Shown here piece by piece: positions 34,501 through 49,500 of a stretch of 64,000 nucleotides of DNA. Position 1 is the stretch's first letter. Each line of letters begins with the position of its first letter. Location of the stretch: contig JAPTHN010000003.1 of NCBI GenBank assembly GCA_026936325.1, positions 40,750,011 through 40,814,010 on the forward strand. Reading direction: 5' to 3'. The position numbers and the translations under genes were made by a program. The DNA is from Platynereis dumerilii. Lineage: Eukaryota > Annelida > Polychaeta > Phyllodocida > Nereididae. A model generated the notes under the pieces. That model was not told where the DNA came from, ran no database searches, and saw nothing but the letters and a program-made list of their open reading frames with translations.

Positions 34501-37500
34501 AGTTCAAAATGACTTATTTTCTGTCCAGATGAAGTTAGCAGGCTGTGTCAGTGCAGGGCACCTTTGAATATCTTAATGACCAGTGAGACTAGACCCTCTG
34601 GCTTCGGCCTATGCTGACAGGGATGCAAACAGCTGCCAAGTGGGTCCTTTGCTGGTTATTGCTGACTACTCACATCCTCGGCCTTTCTCCAACACTTGAG
34701 CTGGAATATGTTGGCGTAGATGTCCTCCATCTCCAGCCAAGACGTGAGGGCCAAGGTCGTGTCTGTCCAGATCCAGTCCATCAGAGCTCGCAGCTCAAGG
34801 AGGAATGGGATGGCCAGGAATCTGAAAGAGAAACCATCCAGAGTCACATGTATTTCCATATCTGGTATTATTCCTCATTAGAAATATGCCCACATCAGAT
34901 ACATATTTCCACATCAGATATATTCCTGCATCAGGTATCTCCCAGAATTCTTGTGTCAGACTTGACTTGACTTGTGTTGTGCTGGCGTACCCCGGACGGA
35001 GGGAGCTGCACTTTTATTTTTGGTGACCGCCGTATGATGATGAGATGAGAAGACAGGGAGTCTGATATATACCGTACCCTATTAATTCAGGGATGCCTAG
35101 AGCCTTTCAGTTGCCCCAGCATAGAATATTGGATACAACTCGCCTCCATTTAATGTCCAATGGGCTCGGACTAAAGTGAGTTCCCGGGGTGAGATTGGAG
35201 CCCACGCCCTCAGAGCCAGTGAACAAGCAGTCATGACCATTAGGCCACGTGGGAATTCGCACACCAGATATATTCTTGGAACAGGTACCTGGTATATATC
35301 CCCACATCGGTATATTCCAAAGAGGTACAATGCTGTATCAGACAACCATTCAGTTTTAACTATTGTTGCTTAATAAATCTATCAAAATGAGTTGTTTGAG
35401 CTTAACAAAAACAATTTTGACATACAAATAGCGAAATACACTAAAATGGCTCTGAAATGAATACTTTCTCGAGAAGTGGATATCCCATACACTAAAAGTG
35501 CCTCACACCCTATTTGCTCATGTATTGCCCTTTCTGATTCTTACCCCTTGAATAGGAAGAGGTTGGTGTAGTCAAATCTCTTGGTGAGGAAGTTGCCCAG
35601 GATCCTGGTCGGGTAGCCAGAACGGATTTGGTAGGCGGACAATCCAAAGTAGATGCACTTGACGAAGTACCACAACTGGGCAGGCACATTCTGGGAGAAG
35701 GATCTGCAAAAACACACAGGTCAGACAGACATGAATGGATGCATTGAGTTACAGACAGATGGTTCGGCAAGTGCAGCCCCCTAAAGCCTGTTCTGGCTAC
35801 TCTTGAACGTTATTGGTTACGATTAGTATTATAATAAGACCAAATGGGTATGGTGGTATTTTGAGATGTACTCCACGAGTTGAAGATATCCTGAGTCCTC
35901 TGTACCCACGAGTGCGTCAGCACGAGTGGGTACAGAGGACTCAGGATATCTTCACGAGTGGGAGTACATCTCAAAATACCACCATACAACCATTTGGTCT
36001 TATTTATACCCCATATTTTAACTCAAAAGAAAGCTGAACTTTACTCTGATGATCAATACTCAACAGTGGCCTCAGCCAATCAGAGCACAGATAGCAGCTC
36101 AACTGATGATGTCACAATGTTGTGACGTCACCATGGCCATGACGTCACAATGGCAAACAATGCAATGACATCATCAACAATGATCAAACCATGTGGTATA
36201 CAAAAAACCATTGAGTATACAACGTAATACCACATGGGATATATCCACTGCTTTTTCATGTGGTATTGTAAACATTATGGGGTATAAAACTTTACTTATT
36301 GAGTTGATGTGCGCCCAAAAACAAATTCACAAGATGAATTCTGACTGCCATCTGCTATTGACAATCTGGCCCACCAACCAACAGCCATAACCACGTACTG
36401 CAATATGTTAACTTATAGAGCATACTATACTACTATGGACACAATTCAGCATTTTTGATGACTTCTGACAACCTTTCACTTTCGACGACTATGTCATAAA
36501 ACAACATTTTAATTTACATGTATGTATACAACTTTCAATGACTGTGGGAACCTTGTGTTACCACCAGCTTATCGATGGCTTTTATAATGGGCCCAATACA
36601 ACAGCCAAGGGGAAGCGTTTTTCAGGTCCCACCAAGTGACAGAAACTCACGAAATAATAGAGACGCGTACCTGTGGGTGATGGCGGGCAAGATGAAGAAC
36701 ATCCAGACGTGAATGAGGGCCACGAGGAAGATCTGGTAGATGAACTTGCCCACCACCCTCTTGCGCAGGTAGATGGCTCGGTCAATGATCATCAGCACAA
36801 ACTGCACCAGCAGCATCACCAGGAAAGGTATGGGCACCTGCAACCAAATGAGAACAGCTTGACCACTCTGTGTATGCAACACAACCTGATGGAGAGATAA
36901 GATTGGGGAAGTGCAGCCCTCACTTGGGTTCTTGATGACATGGGAGAAAGAGCTTCATTCCTCAACCAGTTACCCATTTACTCATGCAAAGAATCCTACA
37001 CTTGGTCAACAATTTTTAAATGTCTAATTAAAAAAACATCCAGCTGTGATTTGTTCCTGAAGATCAATTTTAAATATAAGTAACCGCGGTGCCCTACTCG
37101 GGCGACTCAGATTACACTACACACATAATTCTCAAACAAGTAGGCCTATATCTTCAGAGGTAGCGTATTGGCAGGCATGATATAACACACAAAAAAAACA
37201 TAAATTGGTTCTTCTTCTTCTTCTTCTTCACGTTATATCCCGCCTTTTGGTAATAGGCGAACCTCCCTTGGGAGTTGGTTTTCAGTCCATATCCATAGAG
37301 TTCCTCATGATGTCTATTTTTAGACATATAGAGTTTGAAACCTTGTTGGCTTCACATAAAAACTTATTAAAAGTAATCAGTTTAAAACTATTAAGATCAC
37401 TAAAACCACTAAAACCACTAAAATCACTAAAACCACTAAAATAGCTGCCACCGTTTAAAATTGCCTGACATAATTCCTCCTTGGTTTTTGGCACCACAAT

Positions 37501-40500
37501 GCCTTCGGATGTGTATAGCTTTTTTAGCTTGTCAATGCCCTCCTGTCTGCTCTCCCGTGTATAGGGGCATGCAGTGATCATGTGTAGAGTGTCCTCTGTT
37601 TCTTCATTGCAGAGTTTGCAAATGTCGCTGTCAGTCAGTTGAAATTTCTTTAGCATCTCTTCCGTTTTGTAGCGCCCTAAGAGCATTTTTGCTCTGATGT
37701 TTGCCGACTCGGTAGCTCTCTTGGTGTTTTCCGCGGTTGCCCATATTGGATGGGGTTTTGTGTTTATTTCGCTCCGGATCAGCCATTTCAGTGATGACTT
37801 AGCAGATGAGGAAACTTGAAGTTCTCTGATGGAAAATTCACTAATTGTCTTCTTTATATAGTCCTTGTAGATTTTCTTCGGCCATGGGTACAGTATATGT
37901 TTATCTATGTCTATGTGATATTTATCTCCTAGGTCGATGACGAGTTTTACCCAGCTGTACTTATGGAGATCTCTGATGGCCAGTTGACGTTTGCAGAGTT
38001 GGTATAGATGATGAGACTGTGGTAGTCTGCAGATGTTGCCAAATAGAGTCATGATCTTAATATGATACAGTGCTTCCACAGTTGGAGATCCCATTAGCAG
38101 ATAGATTGCCTCTGACGCTGTATTCTCCGGCAACCCTTGGATCTGTCTGAGCATTCTTCTATAAAAATATTCCAGCTTTTCCAATTCTTTCTTCATGAGG
38201 ACTACTGCATCTAGACCATGTAGGAGTTTCGGAAGAATGTACAGCCTGATAATTGGAAGTGAGACGGCCGGACCCAATCCATCAGACCCATGTAGGCCAA
38301 ATTTCATCAGTGTATGCGCCGTACGTCTGGCACTGCTGATCAGGGTGTCAGCCTTAGAAAGCGATGCTCCCTCGGACCAGGTCAGGCCCAGGTGTGTAAA
38401 GCTGGCTTCCTTAGATACCATTTTGCTCCCCAGATACCAGGTCGAATCAAATTTCTCTAATTTTCTTCTTGGATGAACCAGGGTTGTTACAACGGACTTG
38501 GTAGGATGAATCTCGTATTTTTGAGCCCGAGCATAGTCATAGGCAACATTCAGCATTCCTTGGAGTTCTTCTTTGGAATTACTGAGCAGAAGAACATCAT
38601 CTGCACACGCAGGGCTGCCGGTGAAGATAGTCCCTATGGATGTCCCCATCTTCGTTCTTTCAAGCGAATCTAGGAGATTGTTGATGTAGACTTTGTATAA
38701 AACAGGTGATAGCACACCTCCCTGTTTGACACCTTGGCTAATGTTGTACGGTCTACTGTCAATGCTCTGCCATCTCACAACCTCCTTAGGGTTGGAGTAG
38801 AAGTCGTTGACGATCTGCCAGGAGTTTCCGGTTATGTTGAGGTGTCGAAGTTTCTCAAGCATTATTATTATTCAAGATTTACAAACCAAACAGGTGAAAT
38901 GTCACTTGTCTTGACTGAAAAAGCTTACAGCAGTCTTGAGTATATTTGATGAAATTGGGGAGTTACATTATACACTGTACTTACCTTGTTCTCCTGAATG
39001 ACAGCAGCTACCACAGTTGCGCCTGACTCAGCACCGCCCGACTGAAAGCAAAGCTCAACAGTTATTTTCAATCATACCCTGACATAACAACAATCATCCT
39101 TGGTGACAAGAACAATCACTCACTTCCACTCCTCTACAGCATGACACAGCGGCCCTGGGGCAGCAAGAGTGGCTAACTCATAGTAATTGTGCTGTAGTAC
39201 TGTTGTACCTTTGTTAATGTTTATTGAAATATGTTTCAGTGATTCGTTGAGCTTGTAGTATTATTATTATTTTATCACTTTTAGCCCAGATCTGGAAGCG
39301 TCACTGATTGGCAAAAAACTCACAGTTGGTCCAAACGACTTGTATCCAAAGACGATGATGAAGAAATTGATGAAGTCGCAGAGGAACATGACAGCATAGA
39401 CATCAGTGGCGGCGTTGAACAGAGGATCCGTCATCTGGCGGAAGAACCGGATGAAGGGAAAGCAACAGCTGAAGCACCACCTGCCAACAAACAAACGAAT
39501 GTCATAGGACAGTAGATACAATTTATTACCAAAGAGGGAACTTGTGCTGCATAGCTCAAATATTAATAGGATATTAATAGGACATTCATGCAAGACATAT
39601 CCACACATTCATTTACGGATTGATAGATGAAATGCAATGGGTGCAAAACTAAATGCATGACTAATTTCAAGAGTGTATAAACTTGCATAACATGACAAAA
39701 CTTCATCACAAAAATGGATCTTATAAAATGCAGCAAAACTATCTTATTTCTGGGAAATCATGAGCTTAATGACATTCAAACTGCAATGTTTTGCAAATTA
39801 GCATACAGACTGATACAGCACATGGTTAGTGTTAATATGCAATTTGAACAACAAAAGCAAACTGTCAAAACGGTGTAGTAATATGTGCAAAAGTTCAAAA
39901 CGTAAGACTTTTTTTAAAAAGTACAAAACCGTTGTTAGGCTAAAACTTGAGATTTGCAAATCCATACCTGGCCCAGAGAAGTACCTGTGACCTGGCAATA
40001 GGCTACAGTTAGTCCTCATGGTAGGTGAAAGACAGGGGAGGAACAGTAATGCCACGTAAAATATATTATATCACATGGGTGGATTGACGATTGGACTTTA
40101 CATCCTTATTCACGCAGTGCAGCACTTTGTTATGACAAGACGGATGGAGGATGATTGAAACTGCTGTGTAACATAGATCCAGCTGACCTGCCCAACCCAG
40201 AAGAGAACCCCGGAAGTCATTCATCTAATTAGAATCCCAATGTTATCAACTGAGCCACTCCCACCCCCCATATTACAGGCCACTCTGGAATGCCAAGCTT
40301 GGCTAAGATCCCAGGCAGTTACTTTCAATGCTGTGATCCGATTGGCTGAGAAACAGGGGCATCTATATTTGAACAAAATGACAAACAACAGACGTGGAAC
40401 GGAAAGAAACTGCCAACACAACTGAAGGGACACTTGGGCCCAACGCACCGGTAGAGCAGATACTGAACTTGGGACCAGTCTTTATACGCCAAGCTGCTAC

Positions 40501-43500
40501 AAAAAAAAAGTCAACTGAATTCAGTACACGATTATGTTGCGTACTTCCCCTTCATCTCATGCAAAATCTTAACAGTTTACTTGTAAGTTTCCATAAGCAA
40601 GCCATTGGCAATACAATTAACAATTAAAGTTAAGTTGTTTTTTTGGGCAAGGCTTAATCCTAATTACAACATAAGTGATGTTAATAGAACAGCGTTTCAC
40701 AGGGTTGTCACTGATAGACAGTATGACTGATTGACGATTGACAGACTATGGTAAGTGCAGCCCTCTCACTACTGTTCTTGTAACTGGCGAGGGTTGGTTG
40801 ATTGGAAGGGAGAGCACAGAATCAATATATGGCAATTCAGGGTTCCTGCCAAGTGGCCATGTGCAAGCAGGGCGTAGTCTGCTCAACTATAATTGGAGCT
40901 TTACAAAGGATGATTGAAACTGCTGTCCAACATCAGTCCAGGTGATCCTGTCAGAATTTGAGCTCTGAACCCAGTGATTGGCAGTCCAGATAAGGCATAC
41001 AGAAAATCACTCTTTATCTCCTTAGCTGTAAATGTACTGACACCCGATTCAAGAGGCAATACTCCCACGTCACAGTCCGTGTGCAATACTGTGTATCAAT
41101 GACAGCCCTCCAATGGAGAATTTTACTACATATCAGACCTATCCTAGCAATATCATAAAACAAGTTTTAGACCAGTGCAGCAGTGTCCACTCAATATCAG
41201 GTGTTAGTTGAACATGTATACCAACCTGTACATTGCGCTGACAAAGAGAAAGCAACAACGCTATTAGACACTGAACGGAGAAGCATGAAAATAACATAGC
41301 AGAGTACGCTAGCAACATGCATGAGACATTTGTTAATTACACGAGCCTAAACAACAGAGATTTATGGCTACACATTATTCTTGAAGTAGGCAACCATATA
41401 CAACAGCAAGTTAGAACTGATTGGTAACTGTATCTACATAGCAAAAGCATCTTCTGTACATGAACAATTGGACACATTGGAGTCGGAGACGTGCACCCTT
41501 AAATCCTGTGCTTAACCCTTACTGGACTAAGCAGTCCCAAAAAAACAATTCTGCAATTGTGACGTCATCAGGGACAACAGCAGATTTTAGGGACATAAAT
41601 GGCCCTTCAGGCAGTAAGCTGGGGATGCACATAAATGTCCCTTTAGTCCGGTAAGGGTTAAAATGTAACTACCAAGTACAAATCTAGATTCCAATATCTT
41701 AAACAAAAAATGTAGAAAGAAAAAAAAAAGCTTTTGAGCTTTCAAACCTCCTAAACAGCAAATCATCACAATAGACACTCCTTAAATTGTGCCCACTTAT
41801 GTATGGTCATGAAACTAATATAATTCAACATAATACAAGTACACCACAGCTGCACTAAAGGCACGTTAGGGCATATTTGGTATATTACTGTCATCCGGAA
41901 TTCATAAACATGTTACATTTACGGAGGTTTAAAAATATCTTTAGACCTATAAGGTGTTAACCCCCCTACACCCAACCAGCCCCACTCACCCCGGCTGCTT
42001 CTTGTGCCTGTGCCTCTCCTCCACCTCCTCCTCACTGAGTGCTCCTCCTGCCACTTCTTCAGTCGGGGACACTTGCTCCATGGCTTGGTTCTCCTGCCCG
42101 TACGCCCCTCGCCTGCTTCCTTCTTCTGATGACTTGATCGTCGGCCCTGGGCTCCCCATGGTCTGAGCAAACGAGATATCAATATAATTGCAATTTATTA
42201 TCTAATATCAATATCAATCTAATTCAACAACATCTAATTGCAATACATTCTCATTCCATCAGAATTCCGTCATTTAAAAACATCACTACTTTGCATAAAT
42301 GCTGCATCTACTGGGCACACCTTTAGAAACACATTTAACCCTTTTCAGAAATCAAGAGTGATATTGCGGATATTACACACATTACGGGAGAAGTTCAGAC
42401 ACCTTCACCTAAACCACAAAAGGTTTGTTCTGTCTGGTGTTTCCTAGTTTTATCCACTTTCTCCCCACTTGTTTTATCCCCTTTTTCCCATAAGACACTT
42501 AACTATAGCTGAAGGAAGAGTGATTTCCTCGGAAATTTATGGAAAATTAATCTTTGTTGATTCTTGAAAACAAAATTAGTAAGCGTGCTGTGACTGCCGT
42601 GTAGTAGGCCTATAAAAAAATTCTCTATCATTAAAGACAATGAGTTATAAATCGACGTATAAATGTTATTGAGAATCAAAGATATAAATGGTGTCTCCCT
42701 GATAAGATCTCATAATGACAACATTCAATACAAAGAAAAAACAACAATGCTATAAGATACTACACACTCCAACCCAGAAAGGAAAATAGCACTAAGCCTA
42801 CAAATTGACACATCTTCATAATCGTCTATAGCAATTCTTATTGTTGTTCTCCGTCTGAGCAAGACATGAATTTGCCACTTCAAGAACTGCATTCAACACA
42901 ACGAGCAGCCTCTGATCGTGATGCGTCATCATTACAGCAGTTTGAATAAGCACGAGTTGCTGGGGCCACTTGCCACAAAACATTCAGCTGCATCTGATCG
43001 GTTGATCACAATTCATGATCCAATCAGATTCAGCCAAAATAATACTAAGGCACTAGCCCAGAAACTCATGTTTATCAAAACTGCTGTAATGTAACAGGAC
43101 TCATTCAGAATCAGTATTGATCTGCACAATTCTTGGCATGCTTCAATAGGTCACTGCATGGGAGGTTGGTTTCTTGGTAACTTTCATTCAAACCATTGCC
43201 AATGTGCTAATACTGGAGTTAGTATGCCACTCACACTGATGATGTTATTAACAATTAATGCAAAATTACAGAGCAGACTGCAAAGGGCATATCTTGATAC
43301 CATAATTGCTGCCATATTAGATCTATATGAGTCATGCTTCTTAATACTTATGGTGAATCACTACAAATCCCAATCCTGAACTGAGGATTTAACCAGAAGT
43401 TAGTAGAGTCAAGCTACAATGTCAACCGTGCGGAATTAGCCGATTAATAGGTTACTTGATCTTCTGTTCAAATCAAACAATTCAGTGCCACACAAAATAC

Positions 43501-46500
43501 CACAATGTCTTATTGTATTATATATCTGACCAGTCAAACCAGTCTCATAGAATTGTCAAAATACATTAAAAGAAATAACAGAATTTGGATGGATATGGGA
43601 TATAACAGAACAACAATTTTTTACATGAGGGCACAAAAGGATGACATCGCTCAAGTAACATTATGGGCTTCCAGAACGCTTCTACAAAATGATCAAAATT
43701 AAGTTTCTCATTTTCAGAGACTGGTTGGACCACTCAATGTCCCTCGCACATTTGCCTGACCTGGCCATCTTCCGTGTCATAATCTGTCACAAAAATCTTC
43801 ACTTTCCCCTAAACACAGACACACATAGAAATCAACATAAAGACTGAAGGGAAACAGAAGTCATTGACGAGTGAGGACAACAGAGGGAATACTAAATTAT
43901 TAGCCACTTTGTAAATTGCAAATTGATGGATACAAAAGGATGAGGATCTATTTCAACAATATTCCAGATACTGTAAATTTAATTGGCCAGACTTTGAACT
44001 AGTAGGCCGACTTTGAACTCTGTAAATGACTCGGAGGTATTAAAAGAGATACAAGACACTTGTAAGTCTGGCAATACTCAGAAGTCCAAAATCACTTAGT
44101 TCTCATCCAATCACTTTCTGAAAAGTGCTCCAAGGAACTCTCACCTGTTGAAACTTGAAAGTTAACTTCGTTAACAGTACTGAGACACTGAGTGTTTATT
44201 TCTATGAAGGATCACTATTTAAAACATTTAATTTGCCTTTTCTGATTAATTTCACTAGATAATGCACATTTCATTTGTAGTTGTTTGTGGGACTTTAGGG
44301 GATAGCCACGAAATCAGATCCCCCAGGGAAGTAGTTGTAGTTCTAGTTATACTCATTATGTTCAGGGCACTTGTCCCTTTGGAACTTAGGATCACACTGC
44401 ACAAACAATAGACAGTGGAAACACGAGGCTATCTACTCAGAGTGAAAGAAAATCAAAACATTCCTTCTAACAGGGAACTTTACATCTCAAGTGATTTTAA
44501 AACATTTGACAATAACAGCAAAAATGATCAGGAACATAACATAGAACAAACACATGGAGAATACTTTGAAGTAGAATTACGTCTATCTTTGAAGTGTCTG
44601 CTGCCTTCAGGTTGATCAATGCTACTTACGGGTGTATTAACAGGTGAAGTGGCGCCCCCATTGACAGCATCCCCCTGGTGGACGTCCTCTTCATCATCGC
44701 CACTGTCCTTCCACAAACCATTTCGCTGAAACAACGTCATATCAGATTATATATTTCATCATAAACTTACTATTCAGGGCTCGCTTATGAGAAAACTGTT
44801 GCAATTTACCAGGAATGCGAGTGAAGCAAAATGACTTCAACCACCGATCCAAGCCTTGAGGGCCACAGGCTGCCTTTGCTTTAAATCTCACCCCATCCTC
44901 AATCAACTGCACACACCCCTGGGAGTCATTTTGATTTTCACTAACCATTATGACCAACATTGGCCAAATAACTAATTTATAGTTCAATGACTCTTAATTT
45001 GCCGTCTACATATATGCAGGAGACTTCTGGAATTTAAAAGAGCAAATATAACTTTTTAAAATTTAATATGCATAAATCACAATTGGGAGACTCCCTTCTC
45101 TCACCCACCTCACCAATACAATGAACGGTTGGGACAGGTCTCAGGGGGCACTTATCTTTCTATGTATGAACAGACAGGGCAGAAAACTTATCATACAATA
45201 GGATTGCAGAATTCTGTCCTGCCATCTGGTGGTGATTTAGGGAAGTGGCAGAGAAATTGACCAACTGAGAACCAAGAGACTGACCTTGAGGACACTGCGA
45301 TGAATGAAGAGACAGACCAACAAGAAGAGGTCGTAGGCCGCATAGTAGTCCTTCCGTTCTATGCCGATTATTCTTGGGGGGTAAAATGGGTCAGCCGCAC
45401 TGCTGGCTGACACCTCCACATTCCAAGGGAAGAAACCAAACTGGAACAGGTACTTGACCACCACCACTGCCTGCAGGGGAAAAAGGAGAATTGGATAACA
45501 GATCATCAACAAGATGTCGTTTTCATCTTATATAATGACCTACGAATAATAATATACAGAAATTCCGATAAGATTGAGAGATAGATCTACATATTTATTA
45601 CATTTACAATCACAACAATATTGCTATCCACTATAGCTAAGCTAAGCCAGCATACATGAACATAACATCAATCTTTTTGTTTTTTCTTGGAAATTCTTTC
45701 TCTAGTTCATTTCTATGAGTTCTACACTTTTGGTATTACACAAATCTTAGACATATAAACAGCCCTTGTGACTTCAAATCAACCAGTCATTATATTAAGA
45801 GTGGAATACAAGATGTACCTCAGTGTAGGTGATCATGGTGACCCAGAAGGTCTTGCTGGGCCGAGGGACGGAGAGTAGCGCCCAGAGGAACACCAGGATG
45901 GGGTAGACCAGGGAGAGGAGGGAGGCGGACACCAGGTGGTTCAGGATCATGGCGAAGTAGCAGAGCAAGTCCGAGTGGGAGATCATCACGTCAAAGAGAG
46001 CAATGAACAGCTGGAAGATGCGCGGAGTGCTGTCCCTGAACTCCTTCTCTGGATCCTGCACCTCCTCAGCAGGCCTGCAACAACAACGGCTATTTGGTTA
46101 ACACATTGGGGACTGGAGAGGCATACTAATTCTAATAAACATGTGGTCCAATTTTTTCTTAGACATAAATTCTCCCTAATTGTATTTTAACAAATAAGGA
46201 GCACCTACCCATCGAGGGCGTCGCTTGTAGTGGTAGCCAACTGAAGAGTCAAGTCTCTTGGGTCCGCGGCCCTCTCCCTCCTCAAGCTGTCTCTCGATTC
46301 AGGTTTCTTGAGGGAGTCCGCGCCTTCTTCCTGTAAAGAACACAAGGAATAAAATATTTTAGAATGAAACCTGCTTCATGGAGGATTGCCCAACAAGAAA
46401 CTATTGATCCTCATCAAATAATGGTTTTCGCTTTTCTGGGTCTGCTTATAGATTTAGTCACATTTTCAAAATTACAAGGAAATAATAAATCCGGGACTGG

Positions 46501-49500
46501 GGGAGACAAACCCTCTCGGCTATATACCGGGAGATCTTAAAGAGTCACGCGACCCTACGTCATCAGATACGTCACGCGACCTTCCAAAATCCATCAGTAA
46601 GAACTGAGGAAAGGGTTTGCATAGACGCTGGAAGCTCTTCAGCTGGAATAGCACCCAGTGGGCAGGACCCAGCGACTGGAAGTGCAGTGGACAACCAACT
46701 GAGCTGGCCCTCTCCCATTTCCCTTGACCCTCCCTTGACTCTCCCGCCCTGCCTCAGTGCCCACCTTGATCCTCTGCTTCTCCTGCTCCTTCTCCTTCTC
46801 CAGCACCCTCGCCATATCTCGGTATTCCCGCGACCAGTTGTTGAGAGATTCTATCACATAATCCAAGATGCTGATGACCACCGCCCAACTGAGCTTGATG
46901 CTGGTCACAATGCGCTGCCACAGTCCATCTGGAAATAACAAACAAGGCCATGTTGCGATTACCACGTTGTAACAATTAATATTGTATCAATAGGAGTCCC
47001 ATGTTTTTTCAACAGTTGAGCATTTTAAAGCTGGACTCCCCCAGAAAACAAACCAAGCAGTGTTCACTTAAATAACCGCTTAAAAGCAGATACAACACCA
47101 CATTATGCTATCTGAAAGGCCCAATGCAATGTGCTGAAATGAGAAATTGACAGCCCAATAAATTTTGATTTTGATACTATAATAAATTGATAATACCAAG
47201 TACAATGCACACACATGCATAGGAATGGGAACAAACTGGCTGAGCAGATTCTTCACTCTAATTTTGCAGTAACATATTTGTTTTCAGTACACTATTATGA
47301 CAAGAAGAGTTCTGTCTCAGGGCAGGGGCAAAGCAGCTGTTCCACCCACCAGGTTGCACATCCTCTTCCAGGTCTGCAACGTCGGAGCCAGAGTCGTCCT
47401 CAGCAATCCCATCTTTGGCTGGGTCAGTCTTGTCCGAGGGAGAGGGCTGTTCAGTGACAGGTACGGCTGCCTTGCTGGTCCCAGGGGAGGTGGATGCAGC
47501 AGAGCCATAGTCATCTTCGGGGGTCGTGATGAGGGGGGCGGCGTCCTGGCCCTCCTCCCGGATGCTATCCCTCATGGCTCCACTCCTCTGCATCCGGGCT
47601 CTCCTTTCTGAGGGTGACATGTCCGAGGGGTCTGAGAAGCTGTGTTGTCTTCCCCACGAATCATTCTGCAACACAATTTTGAATGGTGTTATGACAACAT
47701 ACCACAATGCCAACACAGAAATAGGCCTAAGCCTAGACACAGCACACATGTCTGGTTTCTAGCTCCAAATATAAAAAATATCAATTATCGACTTTGGTTT
47801 TAAAAAATTAGCAATACAAATAGTCATTTTAACTGATAGGCAATATAAATGCATGAAGTCTTGTCATTAAGCAATAAAACAGAAACATAGTCAATAAAAC
47901 AATTTCAAAGATACACCCCAATGCCCACACTAAGCCTAGGCATGATGCACAATTGCACATCCTTAGCTTAGTAGACTCTTCAAATTCTTAATTTGCATCT
48001 GCCAATGGACAGTTTTACGGACAAACAAAGAAGCCTTTCTCTTCAAAGCAGTCCAAATGTATTTTTCAAGAGTGAGGGTAAAATCTCATAATTCAGTTAA
48101 TCAGACTCAGTCGTGTTCTTGGAAGGCAAACCCAGACTCCTCAAACAAAGGTGCGTGTGTGTTGCAAATTGAAAATTAAATTCATACTTAACAAGAAAAC
48201 TTACAGCAATTTAATTTGTTAAAATGTCTTAACCATTCCAAAGATCCTGCTGGCAAGCGACAGAGCAACAAGGTAGATATATATATAATATATATCAAAA
48301 GAGGAGACTTCCAACTTATCAAATCTAGTTCAAACCAGCTTCGCACGCTAGGCCAGCAGCCAATTCTGCCAATTTGGGCAACACCATTGGTTATGGTTCA
48401 CCGTGTGAGGCAGGCTCAGATGCACACGATCAACACAGGCACACGTTCACAATCAACTCACAGCTGCACAAAACGACACCAAAACAGCAACTTACAACAA
48501 AAAGTCCAAGATCCTAAGGGAGCAAAATTCAACAGACAAAGAGAAGCATGAGCAACAATTCACATTTTAGAAAAAAAATCAAGATTGCAAATACAGTAGA
48601 AATCTCATTAATCAGCTTATCAGAAACTTGTTCTTTAAAATCCAGTTCTGTGGCTAAAGCAAGTAGAGCCAATATTTAAAATCAGGGTGGTTTATATCAG
48701 TGGCATTTACCAGTAGATACCACCTGTTTTAAAGTTGAGAGGACACGGAGCAGATAGCGAAACAGAGTTCTGCTGAAGACAGAGCCTCAGACACCCTTAG
48801 CAATTAAAATTTAAGTAATTATTCCGTAACTCTGTTTTCGCATTTTGGTACAGACTTACAAGCATAAGCTGTGGCACTTGCCAATATATTGGTTTTAAAA
48901 ACCTTGGCAACTCAAGAAGCCAAGAGTGAAAACATGATTGTAGATGACATTAATCAGTAACAGACAAAGCTTGTTAGTCTAGACAATGACAAAAGAGATA
49001 AATTGTGAAGCACAGTGACACAAACACCACAACATATGTGGGCCCTGTATGTATAAATGGGGCCACAATTCTTACCGTTGAATCCGTCCTTGAGCGTCGC
49101 TTGACCATTTTCATGGCTTCTTGGGGTCCACCAGACAAGGCGGTGTTGATCAACTGAAATGAAGATGACAAACTAATTTAAGGAGGCTGCACTGTATTAG
49201 CAAGGCAAAGAAGGCAAAGACGTGCAAAGACCTGTCTCATGACAGCCCTAGTTATCTGCAGTCACAATTGGTTTAATGGCAATCGGAATATGTGGTTTCA
49301 AATAGGGAAATTATGAAAATGTTTTTTTAGATACACAAGCACGTTTTGGCAACATCGAGATAGCACTGCGATTCTGACCCTCAGGTCATGGAGTGATTCT
49401 TTGGTCTAGTGGTTAGCGTCTTGGTCTCTTTCGCTTGGAAGATAGCGGATCTCCTATAGATATTACAATATTAAGAGTATAGAGCAGAGGCAACCTACCG

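Noticed and set aside
49388-49445. tRNA-Glu-like gene
   Set aside because: Only the 5' half resembles a tRNA; no B box or 3' half.
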